In this document: positions 26,121 through 43,100 of the stretch, one piece after another
Layout: each line of letters starts with the position of its first letter
Numbering within the stretch: the stretch's first letter is position 1
Assembly: GCA_000328365.1 (NCBI GenBank)
Contig: KB302777.1
Span: 81,385 to 145,384 of the forward strand
From: Capitella teleta
Taxonomy: Eukaryota; Annelida; Polychaeta; Capitellidae
Direction: 5' to 3'
Length of the DNA stretch: 64,000 nucleotides
Translations under genes and position numbers: made by a program
Notes under the pieces: model-generated
Database searches by the model: none
What the model was told of the DNA's origin: nothing
Seen by the model: only the letters and a program-made list of their open reading frames with translations

Positions 26121-28064
26121 GTGCGTGTAGCGGCGGATGGCATACCCTGCACGGCATGGGACCTTTGGAGGGCGAGGAGGATGATGGTATGCACTCACAC
26201 CCTAGTTGATATACAACATCCTCTCAGTCGCCCTCACCCTCTCTTGCATTAACTCATCCATTCATTGTATCTCCATCGACAATCCTGACATTCACTCAAT
26301 GCAGCCCTAAAACGCATTCGAAATTAACATTGCGGTAGAGGCTGCAATCTAAACATCGAATTTTCTGCCCCAGCAATCATCATTGACCACTCTACAGGTC
26401 AACTGCGGGTCAGAAGTTACGTCATGCGGTTATTGGGCCTCCTGCTGCATTTCAATGAGGTCATCCTCCACTAGGCGCACAATTCTCAATAAAACGCATA
26501 CAATCGGCAAATGACATAGGGCATATCGATTTTCAAATGCACCAGCGTGCAATGTGTGTAGACCTTATGCATGGCATGTTGCTACTCCGACTATAAGCAT
26601 CATTGGTAAGGGTCGTAAAAAGCCTGGCGTTCATTTGGCTTCCTTCCTCGCTGCGGTTTTGCTCATTCCCCTGCATGCAATGCGCATGCGCTACTACTGC
26701 AGTCACTCTACAGTCACTAAGGTTCTCGACCTTATCTGTTCTGACTGTAACAAGCATCGCGTGGCGGATTAGGACTGAGGAAAACATGTTATGTTAATAT
26801 GCTATGTACCTTATGCGCTTTGCATAATGCAGCCAATTACCCCACCGTTCGCTTACGTTGGATCTCATTGCTACCCGTATCGTGTAGCACAATCACTGTA
26901 AACAATGAATATAATATGTCACTACAGAAATTACAAATATTTTTACCTTTACCTTTTGTACCATCAACTTAATTGTTGCGATGCCATTCACACTATTAGC
27001 AACAATACCACCCTCACTAGCCAGCCAGTTAGGCGGGCACGTGTTCTCCTTTATAATTCACGTTTGGAGGTTGATGACTACGATGTCATTCACCGAATGC
27101 ACCACTGAAGTCACCGTTCATGTCGTAAGGTAAGCGCTGATCACAGTTGACCTTCGGCTGCTGATTGATTTCTTGAGCCTGGGAAGACGAAGCGAAGATC
27201 GCATGTTGCATACATATAAGAATCAATATGATGAACTCAATACATGTCATCTCGATGTAATTATTTATAGACTTCAGTGACCATGAATAAAAAGACGAGC
27301 GCACATCAAACGTGAAATTTTTCCTTGATCTCTCCTTAGAAAAAAAATCTTAGCAAAATAATATCTGATCATAGAATATCCAAGTGCACATGTTATTCAT
27401 GCACCTGGGTAATAAAAAAAATAAACATAACCTTCAAAGGTGTAGGTAACAAAACGTACTCACTCACCCGGTGATTTGATCATATAATCAGTGCGTTTAA
27501 TATCCGCACTCCGCCCCAATGTGGACCTCACATGAGCTCTTAATTCATGGTTGTCCCAGCAGACAGCCATGGCTACGTGCTAGCCTCTACTGAGGGTGAC
27601 GGAGTGATGCCCTCCGCGTGACTGCCCCACCATTACGGCGGCTGACCCAGGGCGACTTGGACTGGTGATGAGGCCCCGGCTTCCCGGCTTACGCGCAGTG
27701 CTGCGTCCATCCATCATGCGACGCGGGCAGTGTTGCACCTACAGTTACTCGTTTCGTTATTATTATGAGATTAAAAGGCACAGAGCGCGACACTGAAAGC
27801 GTCCTGACTCGCAGACAGGGTCCTGGCCCTTACGCAGAGATATAACAGGGTAATCGCAAAAAGTGCAATTGCATACACACAGCTGAGTTGGTTCGGCTCA
27901 GGCAGCAAAATGGACGAGGTCATGATGTGGCTACTGTGCAGCATGGCCAATTGTAAAGGCAGCGCTGGAGCACTGAAAAACATTGTGCCATTATTAATTG
28001 ATCTGTTTCTGTGGCATCGTTGTGTTGCACAGAAGACCTGCACAGCATTATCTTTATCTTTGGT
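26121..28064. other. Intergenic; contains a GC-rich patch at about 27541-27740
   Basis: Mostly AT-rich DNA without a recognisable gene. The roughly 200-base patch at 27541-27740 is distinctly GC-rich, sharply bounded, and without a long frame. It may be a fragment of a mobile element's 5' region, but I could not match it to a family. Confidence 0.45.
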
Positions 28065-29027
28065 ATTCTCCTCCTCCTCCTCCTCCTCCTCCTCCTCCTC
28101 CTCCAACTTCTCCTGCTCCTCCTTCTCATCCTCCTGCTCCTCCTCCGCCTCCTCCTTCTCATCCTCCTGCTCCTCCTCCTCCTCCTGCTCCTCCTCCAAC
28201 TTCTCATCATCCTCCTCCTCACTCTCTTTACCATCTCCATCCTATTGAATAGTATCTTACTCAAACTCTTCCATATCAGTTATAATCACCATGTCCTCAT
28301 TTCATCCTCATCCTTCCCCTTCTCCTCATCATCATCACCATCCTCGTCCTCATCCTCCTCCTCATCCTCCTCACCATCTCCATCCTTTTGAATAGTATCT
28401 TACTCAGACTCATCCACATTAGTTATAATCACCATGTCCTCATTTCATCCTCATCCTTCCCCTTCTCCTCATCATCATCACCATCCTCGTCCTCATCCTC
28501 GTCCTCATCCTCCTCACCATCTCCATCCTTTTGAATAGTATCTTACTCAAACTCATCCACATCAGTTATAATCACCATGTCCTCATTTCATCCTCCTCCT
28601 TCCCCTTCTCCTCATCATCATCACCATCCTCGTCCTCATCCTCGTCCTCATCCTCCTCACCATCTCCATCCTATTGAATAGTATCTTACTCAAACTCATC
28701 CACATTAGTTATAATCATCATTTCTTCATTTCATTTTCCTCCTCGTATTCGTTCATCTCCTCTTCCTTCTCTTCCTCCTCCTCGTCCTCGTCCTCGTCCT
28801 CGTCCTCCTCCACTTGCTCCTCCTCCTCCTCATTTTCCTCGTCCTCCTCCACTTGCTTTTTCTCCTTCTCTTCCTCCTCATCCTCCACTTGCTTCTCCTC
28901 TTTTTCATCCTCCTCCTCCTCCTCCATTTGCTCCTTCTTCTCCTCCTCCTCTTTCTCGTCCTCCTCCACTTGCTCCTCCTCCTTCTTCTCCTCCTTTTCC
29001 TCCTTCTTCTCCTCCTCCTCAGCCCAC
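28065..29027. repeat. Polypyrimidine (TCC)n tract with a 143-bp higher-order repeat
   Basis: The plus strand is almost purely C and T for long stretches: (CTC)n at 28068-28102, mixed CTC/TTC at 28103-28225 and again at about 28735-29027. Between them a unit of 142-144 bases repeats, each starting TTGAATAGTATCTTACTCA at 28244, 28388, 28531 and 28673; three copies are full and the fourth runs into the second pyrimidine tract. Long open frames rich in Ser/Leu (plus) or Glu/Lys/Arg (minus) come only from the repeat. Confidence 0.92.
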
Positions 29028-33582
<4,555 letters not shown>

Positions 33583-33925
33583 TGAGTGAGTGATGGGGTT
33601 TTACGGCTCCACCCAAACCATTCGGGTGATAAGGGCGCCAAAACAGAAGGCCTTGGACCGGGGTTTCTCCCTACTCTTATAGATAAATCCCAAGGGTTCG
33701 TTATCCTGCATACCACCATAGACAGTAGTACACAGCGCCCGGCCTTGTTCCGCAGTTGGGCAGCACTGCAGAGTCACCGAAGAATTACAATTATAACGAA
33801 TTACAATTATAATTCACAATCATAACGCCCGTGGCCTGATCGGGTCTCGAACCCGGGACCTCGTTATATTTAGCGTAACGCAATGAAGGTCTCTTTTGCT
33901 CTTTAATTAACGCTCTTGACCCTAA
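33583..33925 (-). mobile_element. tRNA-derived SINE
   Basis: On the minus strand a tRNA-like head reads AGAGC near 33900, then GCGTTACGCTAAATATAACGA, then a good RNA polymerase III B box (GGTTCGAGACC, about 33843-33855) inside a TCCCGGGTTCGAGACCCG stem-loop. The A-box region just upstream is degenerate (TTAATTAAAGAGC). A body of some 230 bases follows, ending near 33583 in GTAAAACCCCATCACTCACTCAT. The head-body-simple-tail layout fits a tRNA-type SINE rather than a tRNA gene, because no acceptor stem closes. The family is not identified and both ends are approximate. Confidence 0.5.
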
Positions 33926-36202
33926 GTATCCGAAATGTGTTTAACAAGAATGCGTTTTCTCCACAGATATAATTGTGGTAGAAACAAGTTGGTCTATTCC
34001 GCCATATGCTCCTTTGGTATAGGAGCCACGTTTGATAAACCTTAACATACCATGCTGATGGCAGACTCGATTAACATGCCTCGCAGTTATTATTTTACCG
34101 TTGTCTATAATTATCGCTCCTTTTTTTATTTTTTTTTTAATAGCATATTCTCATAATATGCATGTACTTCTCCTTTGCCATTTTTGCGACACGCCAGTTA
34201 TCTTTCTCCTGCCTTCTTTTGATTATTTCTGATTTATGGCATAATTGTCTTTACAGCAATATGCTACTTTTTCTCATCCATTTCATTGCCTCATGAATAT
34301 TCATGATGTCCACGCGTCACTGCTACAAATTGCAATGCAGGACACTGCAAAGGTCGGTGGATTCCGCTGTGCATGTGTCAATAGGTGACGGAGCTTCATG
34401 GAAAAAATATATGTGCCAATATAACTCGTTTTTGCATCAATGGCGGTCTTTTGAGCTTCGGGTTTTTGTTTGTTTGTTGTTGTTGTTGTAATAATTAACG
34501 ATCTGAAAATCTTATCCAGGTGTACGATTGAACATAACAGTAGCACAAATGAAGCGTCATTAATTGTGTTCGTTCTGTTACCCAATTTCCTTGTGTAATA
34601 TATATCTTTCTATTCATTTGCAGTGAATTAATTGCGTTTTGATTTCTTGTTGAGAACTCTAATGGGTTACTTAGTAGTTTGTTCATCATGTTGTTTAATT
34701 CATAGATTAATTTAACCAGCAATCGGGTCTCATTTCTGATTGATAAATTAGTCATCTCCAAATTTAGCGCTAACCGGGTCGCCCCACCCCTCACCTTCTC
34801 TGGATATGGTGTAATCCCAGATATTGTGCGAAGAGATGGTCGCCGAGTGGTTAGTGTGCTTGTCTTGAAAGGGCTTGCCGCTCGCCACAAGAACCCATAA
34901 GATAAATAGAATTTCATTTTCAGTATCCATCGAATTGATAACTATTAATCCATGGGCCCAGTAAACAGCCATTTTTTGAGGCGCTTCAATCAGCCCACAA
35001 AATTGATATCCATAAATGGCTGCTCGACATTTAGCCGATTTGATTGATATTGAAAGTTCAACTGTATTTGTTCTTGCTGACAATAGCAAAACTGGTTATA
35101 ATAATATGGTTCGTGAGAATGCCACATGTAAAGGTTGCCAATACATTACCACTAACTGTAATGCCATTTAATTTTGGCATTTTTAACACGTGCCCATTAA
35201 ATTGAGGAGCATAATTTTCACAATTTTATTACTATAGTAGTTTGATGGCCAAGAATAGCATTGTCCGTGGAAATTGGAGATGTGTTAGTTAGAAATCAAA
35301 AGCCAAAGCAGAGTCACGTAATATTTGATGAGAGCAATTTGTCAAGAACTGTGCTTGTGTGCCTCATTTTGGCCACAGCAAGTTGTCTTTTGCGTTCATT
35401 TTCTGATTTCTAATGAGCAAGTCAGCCGGAGCAAAAATTCCATCTGCATCTGATGTCGTTTCGAGAACCTTCTGACTTGTAAGGCGCCATTGGATCCTTT
35501 TCCTGAAGCTCACTGGTGCCGACGTTCTCTCCCGTAATCTCGACAGAAAACATCTCTTCCATGCAGAATCAACAAGGAGCTTGTAAGTCAGTAATGATAA
35601 TCAAATATATATAATTATTTACGCGGTGCATTCGTCAAGTATCCCTTAATATCCTCGTGGAATGTTTCACGTATTATCACAATTAGACAACATGCTGTGC
35701 AATTAGACGTAGCTTCACCCCTTGCCCAACGCCAAACGTCATTCATAACGGCCGCCACTGCGGTATGAATATTCCCTAAAGGAGAAAACGATATCCCCCC
35801 CCTCGAGAGGAGAGACTGGGGTTTAAGAAGGAGGTCGGAGAATTGTATTCCACTTAAGGCGCATTGCTGTCTTTGAAACAAGGTGATTGAGCAACTGTAT
35901 CTGGACATTGTAGTTTGTAATTGGCACTTTGGCAGTTTTGCTTGCACCTAATGTGTGGCAACTGTGGAATGTTGGCACTATTCGCCCTTCTTCAATATAA
36001 CCTGTTAGGATGGAAAAGCTCTTCTCGTAGCTTTAATAAACTAAGATTACGCTGTTGCTTTTTGAGGTTTTTATAGTGTTTTTGTTTTTATTTTATTTTT
36101 ATTTTTTAATATTCTTCTGCCTTCTAGTTGTCCATGCAGTGATCTCCAATTAAGTGAATATAAAATATAGCAGCTAAAAATAGACTTCAAATAGTCACAT
36201 AA
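33926..36202. other. Intergenic, no gene recognised
   Basis: AT-rich DNA between the SINE and the 3' end of the ITPR-like gene. The open frames show no recognisable domain and carry several in AT-rich low complexity. Confidence 0.5.
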
Positions 36203-36208
36203 TTTATT
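36203..36208 (-). terminator. Candidate poly(A) signal of the ITPR-like gene
   Basis: AATAAA on the minus strand, about 212 bases past the stop codon. A plausible distance for a 3' UTR, but weak evidence alone in AT-rich DNA. Confidence 0.3.
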
Positions 36209-36419
36209 ATTGAACAAAAGAAGAAGGTTTAAGATCAAGTACTATGATAATCTTGAATCATTATATGTATAGATATGGATGATGTAGTTAAAAGATTATG
36301 CTTATATTCATCAAATCAGTAGAATACTAAAAAAATGTATTATATGTTGTTAACATTTCAATGCAATCAATCACATTGAACATATAAGACAATATTTAAA
36401 TAGGAACAAAATGCCAATC

Positions 36420-39400
36420 CTAGACGTGAGTAGTTTCAAATTCCACTGAGTACCAATCCTGCCTTCCTGTATCTCTGGTCTGTAGGAGTCTCCGCAAGGT
36501 GGCGTCTCGATCCCCGGCAGATGGCGCCTCCTGAATCCTAGCCCTCTGGCGGTGAGTTTCCTGCCATCTCTTTTGCAGCATCCGCTCTTCTTGTCTCTTC
36601 TTCTCGGATTCCTGTAAAAAATGAAGTGAAATCAAACATGCCTCGAGACTCTCAAGTAAAAATCACCTCTTCTCTTTGTTTTTGAACAAGAGAGATGGTG
36701 TACTCGAGCAGCTCGTCAATCTTCGATTCAGTGGAGTCATCATCCATAGTTGTCAGCGATAAAGCTCTGTTCAGAGGAAAAAAGTCGTGTCGATCTCGCT
36801 TCAACTGCAGAAGTAAGAAGTCAGCGGTGACTCATGTAATGGACACTGGCGAGATTAAACGTACGAGAACACTGACGTACAAGTCTTGTGCGTTGTAATC
36901 GTTTGGTTTCGTGTCATCCAAGTGGATGAGGAAGAAGATGTAAGCCCACATGTTGTGTTCCTCTTTCACGTGGTGACTGAACCCCTGCAGAATTAACACA
37001 CCGCTGAGATAGACATTTTCCGCACCAGTGTAATACCTGAGCGTGATGCTCAAAATCGTAACTTTTACGACTGCATATGAAGCAGGTGTCTCTCATATCG
37101 GATTCAGCTGTCCACTGCAAGAGACGAGATGTGTAAATGTCATGATTAGTGCCCACCGTGATCACCTTGAGATCACGCAGTTCCGAGAAGGTGTCGACAA
37201 TGATACCAAAAATGATGTTTAGCCCGATTGTCGTGATGCAGATGAAAAACGTCACTTGGTAAATGGACAAGTAGACAAAATTGACGAATGAGTTCATTTG
37301 AGTGTGCCTCAGAAACATCTGCAATTGACATAATGAACGAATGACATCCTTGGACAGAAATGTTACCTCATCGTAGTCTCCCAATAAACCGTAGCGAACC
37401 ATAGTCACGGTGCACTGCCATAGAGTAGCACAGTAGAGGCTTTTACTCGGCACAAACACGTCTCTAAAGTAGGCAAATGCCACCAGCGCGTACAGGTAGA
37501 ATATGACCAAACCCAGAATGGCAACCCACACCAAAGATTTACCTGGATTGAGATTCATTGACATTCGCCCTGAATGACGCGTTACTGACCATTCTGAGTG
37601 ACCGCCTGAATAACCCCTCCCAGCAGTTGGTTGTTGTTGACAATGTTCAGGAGATGAAAGGCAAAAAAGTAGCCATGCGTAAAAGTTCCAGCCAGGGACA
37701 GTCCAAGGAAGAGCTGGATGGTATCAGAGTTGTCATGCAATTCATGTGGAGTCTGCAAGTACTTACGATATAATAGAAAGTCTTGAAGCTGAAGAAATAG
37801 ACATCTAGTTTGGAAATATGGTTGATATCTTTGACTTCATCGTCTTCTTCATCAGAGATTTGGCCGCAAAGTCGTCTGTTAATTGACTCATTCATTGAGA
37901 TAGATATATTTATGAGCGAATCGGATGATTGTAAATGAAAACTATGCATGACACGCGAAATGGAACTACCCATAAACTCGGCACCTCACAGAACAGCTCA
38001 GTGAAAGGGTAATTTCGACACCGACTCACTTGAAATAGGCGACATTTTCTTTGATGCTTGGGAACTTCGGATGGTTGGACAAGAAATAACTGATCAGAAT
38101 GAGGAAAGAGACGACGTTGTGACTAATCCCCAGAATGATCAAACTCGTCTTGAAGAAATGTTCATCTGTCAAGTGAGGAACCTTACTGTCACCAAAAACA
38201 AAACACCCGCAGTGTTTTCAAGCTCATGATAAGTCACATGTCAAGCTTACTCAAATATCCCAGGAGGAAGATCTGTCTGATTGTCTGCGAGATCGTCCAT
38301 GGCCAATGGCGCCCGCCAAGTTGCAAGCATAAGGAAATTAATGAGCAGACTCAGAAATATCACTGCATAGTTCCAGAAAAGCCTAGAAGTAAAGAAGAAC
38401 GACATAATTCTGGTTGTGTAGGACATTGTTTACCATCGTTTGGTCATGAACGCAGCAAAGAAGTTTGAGTGAATTCTTCTCTGGTAGTGGATGTCATTGA
38501 GGATATCTTTTGACCACATCATAAGATCCCGGATCTTACTGCTCGGAGAAGATCGGTCGACGCTCCACTTCAGTTTCTCTTTCACCTCCTCTCGAAGTAC
38601 GTTCTATATGAGAGCCAAAAGCAAGATGATTGGTTCGTTTCAAACATCTTCATACCCACCTTATTCCGCACTCTGAAGTTCACCTTCTGTAAACGGTCAT
38701 CTTTTAAGATCTCAATCGACATGGAATTTTTCTTGTAGTATTTGAAAGCTTTGTCTTGCTCTGGTGTAATTCGCTCTGCAGAGGACAATAGATTGGCTAC
38801 AAGCATATGGCCATTCTGCCACTTACCTGTGATTTCTTCTTCGCATTTCGGGTCGATGTCATAACACCTCTGGATGACGAAATAGTACGTAAAGCCAATG
38901 TCCATAAGTGTTTCTTTCAGTCCCGGGTGATTTGCCTCTTGCTGTGAGCAAGGTTATAAATACGAGGTACATCGACTGACGTTAACATACCACAACTTCT
39001 TTCATGTATTTGCTGCCTTCCTTTGCCAAATTTCTTGCCGACTGCATGGCCCCTTTCAAGTTCATCAAGTTCTTCCTCTGGATCAGGTCATCTAGCCTTG
39101 GTTTTTCCACCTACGCAATTGGTTAAGTTCACACATTTAGTTATTAATGTGCGAAGCAACAACATACTTGATGCAGTTCAAACGATTTCACCATAACTTT
39201 CAAGATAGCGTCCTTGTCTAGTGTATCCTTAACTTCCTGTTTGATAACATATGTTTTTTTTTTAATATGAACCAATGAGTTGACCGAAATACCTTCGCGA
39301 CGGCGAGTTCCTCCGGTCCGTTCTCTTCAATAAGTGATATTAACAACATTCCTATTGCTTGTCGTAGATCAAGAACCTGCATACAAATGACTAATTTCTG

Positions 39401-40183
39401 ATGTCAAAATTAACATAGAGAGGCAATGACCTTCTGCGGGGGACACTCTTGGAAGTCTCCGGCACGTAATATGAAGTTGATGTAATCGACAATTTTATTT
39501 GACAAGATGACGGCCCTGTTGGGTTGGTTACCGGAAGCGTATTCATTCAGGGTGCAGAATATTTGTATAACAAGATCGATAGTGCGCTGATTGATGTTAG
39601 AGTAAACCATATTTAGGAAGGAAGTCGTTTCGGCTACCAGATTGAACGACTTGATGTTGTCTGGTTGGTCTCTGAGGTACTCCTGTGCATTTTGCAACGC
39701 AAGATTAGAAGGCCACTACACAAATATTGTGGTAATATACCTGTAGTCCGCTGAATTGACCATCGCACATTTGAGCAAGAACTTTGAGGACAAGTTCGAT
39801 ATATCCCTCATCTTTATACTCTTCCATCCAATCAACCTCCTTTTCTTCATCCAGAATGTCAAGTTCAAGAGTTGCATTCTGCAAAATACCTCATGATCCA
39901 AAAAAGAGTAAAGATGGATTAATCCAGTCCGCACCTCGAAATCGTCGTCTTCTGGTTTTCCTAGCTCGATGTCCCGTTCAAACGCAACGTTCGCCTCACC
40001 TTTCTCTTCAATAACTTGGTCGTCGCTGAAATGAATATGTCGCTCAGCAGATGGTGTTTCTGATGCAAAGTATCTGCTTTTCTTTTCCGTCTTCTTCTGT
40101 TTGTCTCGTTCTGCTGTCAATTCTTTATTTCTGGCTGAGGCTTTCGTGGCTTTGAATTGGAGCTCCGTCAAACTGTTCCGCTT
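36420..40183 (-). CDS. ITPR-like gene, exons 47-65: RIH-associated region, channel and zinc finger
   Basis: Exons: 39935-40183, 39741-39878, 39431-39682, 39293-39376, 39168-39236, 38991-39110, 38827-38941, 38660-38775, 38434-38603, 38251-38382, 38030-38185, 37767-37941, 37590-37713, 37367-37542, 37166-37318, 37037-37114, 36865-36984, 36667-36804, 36420-36611. Exon 56 holds S1, exon 57 S2, exon 58 an acidic loop and S3, exon 59 S4 and the S4-S5 link, exon 60 S5 and the pore, exon 61 S6 (GLNIIFGIIVDTFSELRD). Exons 62-63 form the C2H2 zinc finger; exons 64-65 a charged coiled coil, as in ITPR tails. Confidence 0.9.
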
Positions 40184-43100
40184 CTGCAATACATAGTAGT
40201 AATCATTATTTTTAAATTGTTTTTCGGCATTTTAAGTTATAAATATTGATAAAAATAATAACAAAGTAACTTACCCATAAATCCTAGGCGAGGAAAAAGC
40301 GACCAATAAAGAAAGGATAAGAGCTGCATGTTCATTCTGAATCTCAAAATAATATCGTCGCCAAATAAATTGGTGTCTAGATTGTCAATAATACTTGTGT
40401 AAAAGAAATGTGCTTCTTATAAATAGAAAAATCATAACAATTATAAAGATAGTAATTTTGTGGCTGGAATGCACAATATGACTTCGCTGCAATAACCAAT
40501 TTTTGTTTAGAGGTTGATGTGTATAATTATTATGCATGATTGGCTATTTATTCAGTTGTGAAATGCTGGAAAGGAATAAAGAATGCGATCAAAAGAAAAT
40601 TTCACAAAACTTAACGAAAAACCTAACGAAATTCTATAACAAATACATATAACTGCTCTTAATCTGAAATCAACTTCTAAAGAAAACTGAATGTGAAGTA
40701 TTAAATGAAAATTAGATCAATGTCAGGATTCTTCCTTCCGGTTCCACTTACGCTTGTTCGGTTTTTGTTGTGTCTCATTTTGTTTTCATATTCTTGGATA
40801 TCCTGAAAGCAAAACAGGTTAACAATGTCTCACGGCAGTCTCAGTATCAATTAAGATCTAGTGCAAGAGCAAGAGATATTGGCGCCATGGTTGACAGAGG
40901 CTATCAAAATATACTCCAAATACCAAATAGGTCCGACCTTAACATCTACGTACATGTTACTGCAAACGTGATTTACCTGTAGAGCCTTCCGACCGATGGT
41001 CATAACAGACTGGAGACTCTTGGCTTGGGCAATGACCTCCTTCACCCTGGCTTCATGTTGGGCGACCAATGCCCTCCTGTGAGATGGAGTTAAACCAGTG
41101 CTGCTTCACTAACCCCAACAAACCTCTCTTTGATAGCAATTGTCGAAAGCTGCATTCTATTCCTTACTGCCAGGAAAAAGACTTCCTCTCGAGTCGCCTT
41201 GAAATACTCAATCATGCCATGCTGGTTCAACAGACCGAGTGATACATCGAGCAGAGCCAGGTAAACAATACCTGCACTTTGGCGTTAGCATTAAACAGAA
41301 TTGCGGAGATAAGAGCTAGCGTTTCACGAATGATGTCATCGTTAGAACGCGCCAAAAGTGGCAGAACTTTCTCGAGGACCCCGAATTTGAGCATGAGATT
41401 TTGTAACTCGGAGATGCGGATGAGCTGTCTATTAGTGTGCGCATTTGAATAACTGAATTTGTTCCATATGCAACGTCACCTTTTGATGAACCTCTTCAGT
41501 TTGTGGCCCTTATCTTCCCAGTCACAAGGGAGTTTTGCAACTTCATTATGGATCATAGCTCTGAGCAGCTGTAAGCATTTGACATCTACCTCCTCCTGCT
41601 CCAGCCGAGTTGCCTCATCCAACTTAGTCTGGCTGGCAGATATTCTGATGAGAAATTATATTACAAGACAACGATTTCTAGTAGTTTAAAACATTTCCAG
41701 TTCCTTACCCAAGTTGGTCGATCACCTTTGAGACGTTTGCAAATTGCTGAGGAACCTTCTTCGCATTTGATTTGAGGAAACATTTGATGTGGTCCTGGAA
41801 CTCTTCCCCGAGAGGGAGGGTTTCGTCACCTCCTATTTCTGTATACTCTGAAAGGAATGATTTGTCGGTAGAATAGCCTATGATATTAAATGCTAACCAT
41901 TTGAAGCCGCCCATTTATTGGAATACTTCAACTGAGCGCCAACGGTATTGTGTCCCCCGTACAGCAGACTGCACTTGACAGCAAATATTCGGAACTTAGA
42001 ATTCAGTTCCAACTCTGTATTGTAATAGCTCTGGTGGTCCTAGAGATGAGACACATGGAAATGTGTTTTATTGCTCTGCTTTCTAAATAACTGCGATGTC
42101 AGAAATCTGACCTTGATGAAATCTTTCTCTCGCTCCTCGAACCATTCAACAGAACCAAAGCTGGACAAAAAGGACTCAAACTTCTGTCATGAAAGAATGG
42201 TCTGTATAATCGTATATGTTGTTATTGAACACAAACCTCCCTAGAGAGGCTTGATGACGTCAGGATGGCCGTCATTGAAGCCATGATTGTTTTCAAGTGG
42301 CCTGGACACGTGGTATGCGGACCTGCTACCTCACAAAATTCCTGCATGACGAGAAATAACTACAGATCATGCCCTCCCCTATGTAATAATTTAACCAGAA
42401 GAGCAGATGCAAGATTGTCGACATCTTCAGGCTCATGCTCGAAAACTTCTTTATCAACCGAGTAAAATTTTGACAGGAATGTCTGAAATGTTATAATCAG
42501 TTGTTGAAATTGGATGAATGCCGGGGATACCCTTAAGAATGGTAAAACCGTGTCCAATATGTAGTGCACATTGGCGTGTGATACGGCATCCGGGTCACTC
42601 TGATCCAGGTTTGATCTGAATTGAGCCCAATTGAGTGACTTGTAACATGAGTGTAAACTTAACTCACCCCCAGAGAATCTGCTTCTGCACCAGTCTCTGG
42701 CCAACGAACTCGTTCGCTTTGATAACCTTAGTCGTGGACTGAATCACAGGAACTAAACACTCCATGAAGTTCCAAATTTGACTGCAATACACAATGCAAT
42801 ACGTTTGTTAATGCTTTTATAAAGTCAGAGTACCGATTATGAGTTAAATCTCCTGCTCCGGTGTCGATGAAACTGGCCGATGATCTCATGTACACCAAGT
42901 GCAAAAAGTTCAAGTATGGTGTCTTGGTGAAGTTGTCAATGTCTGGATGATTGATGGCCCAGATAATTTCTTCCAACGGGATAATGCTTTGACAAAGGGA
43001 CTCGATGAAGCGATTTTCGCCCTATGTTCAACAACACCAAATGAACAACTCATTAACGCGATGTAGTATCAATACCTCAGCGCAGGTAGCAAGCAGATGC

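Noticed and set aside
25428-26209. Several plus-strand frames of 85-152 codons near the CNG channel start
   Set aside because: They overlap the channel's exon and its GC-rich flank, have no family resemblance, and are what GC-rich DNA gives by chance.
33826-33900. A functional tRNA gene
   Set aside because: The B box and T-arm are good, but there is no closing acceptor stem and the A box is degenerate; a SINE fits better.
37942-37973. Extending ITPR-like exon 58 upstream to the Met at 37973
   Set aside because: That would not fit the phase left by exon 57; the acceptor at 37942 (CATAG before TTTT) does, so the upstream codons are treated as intron.
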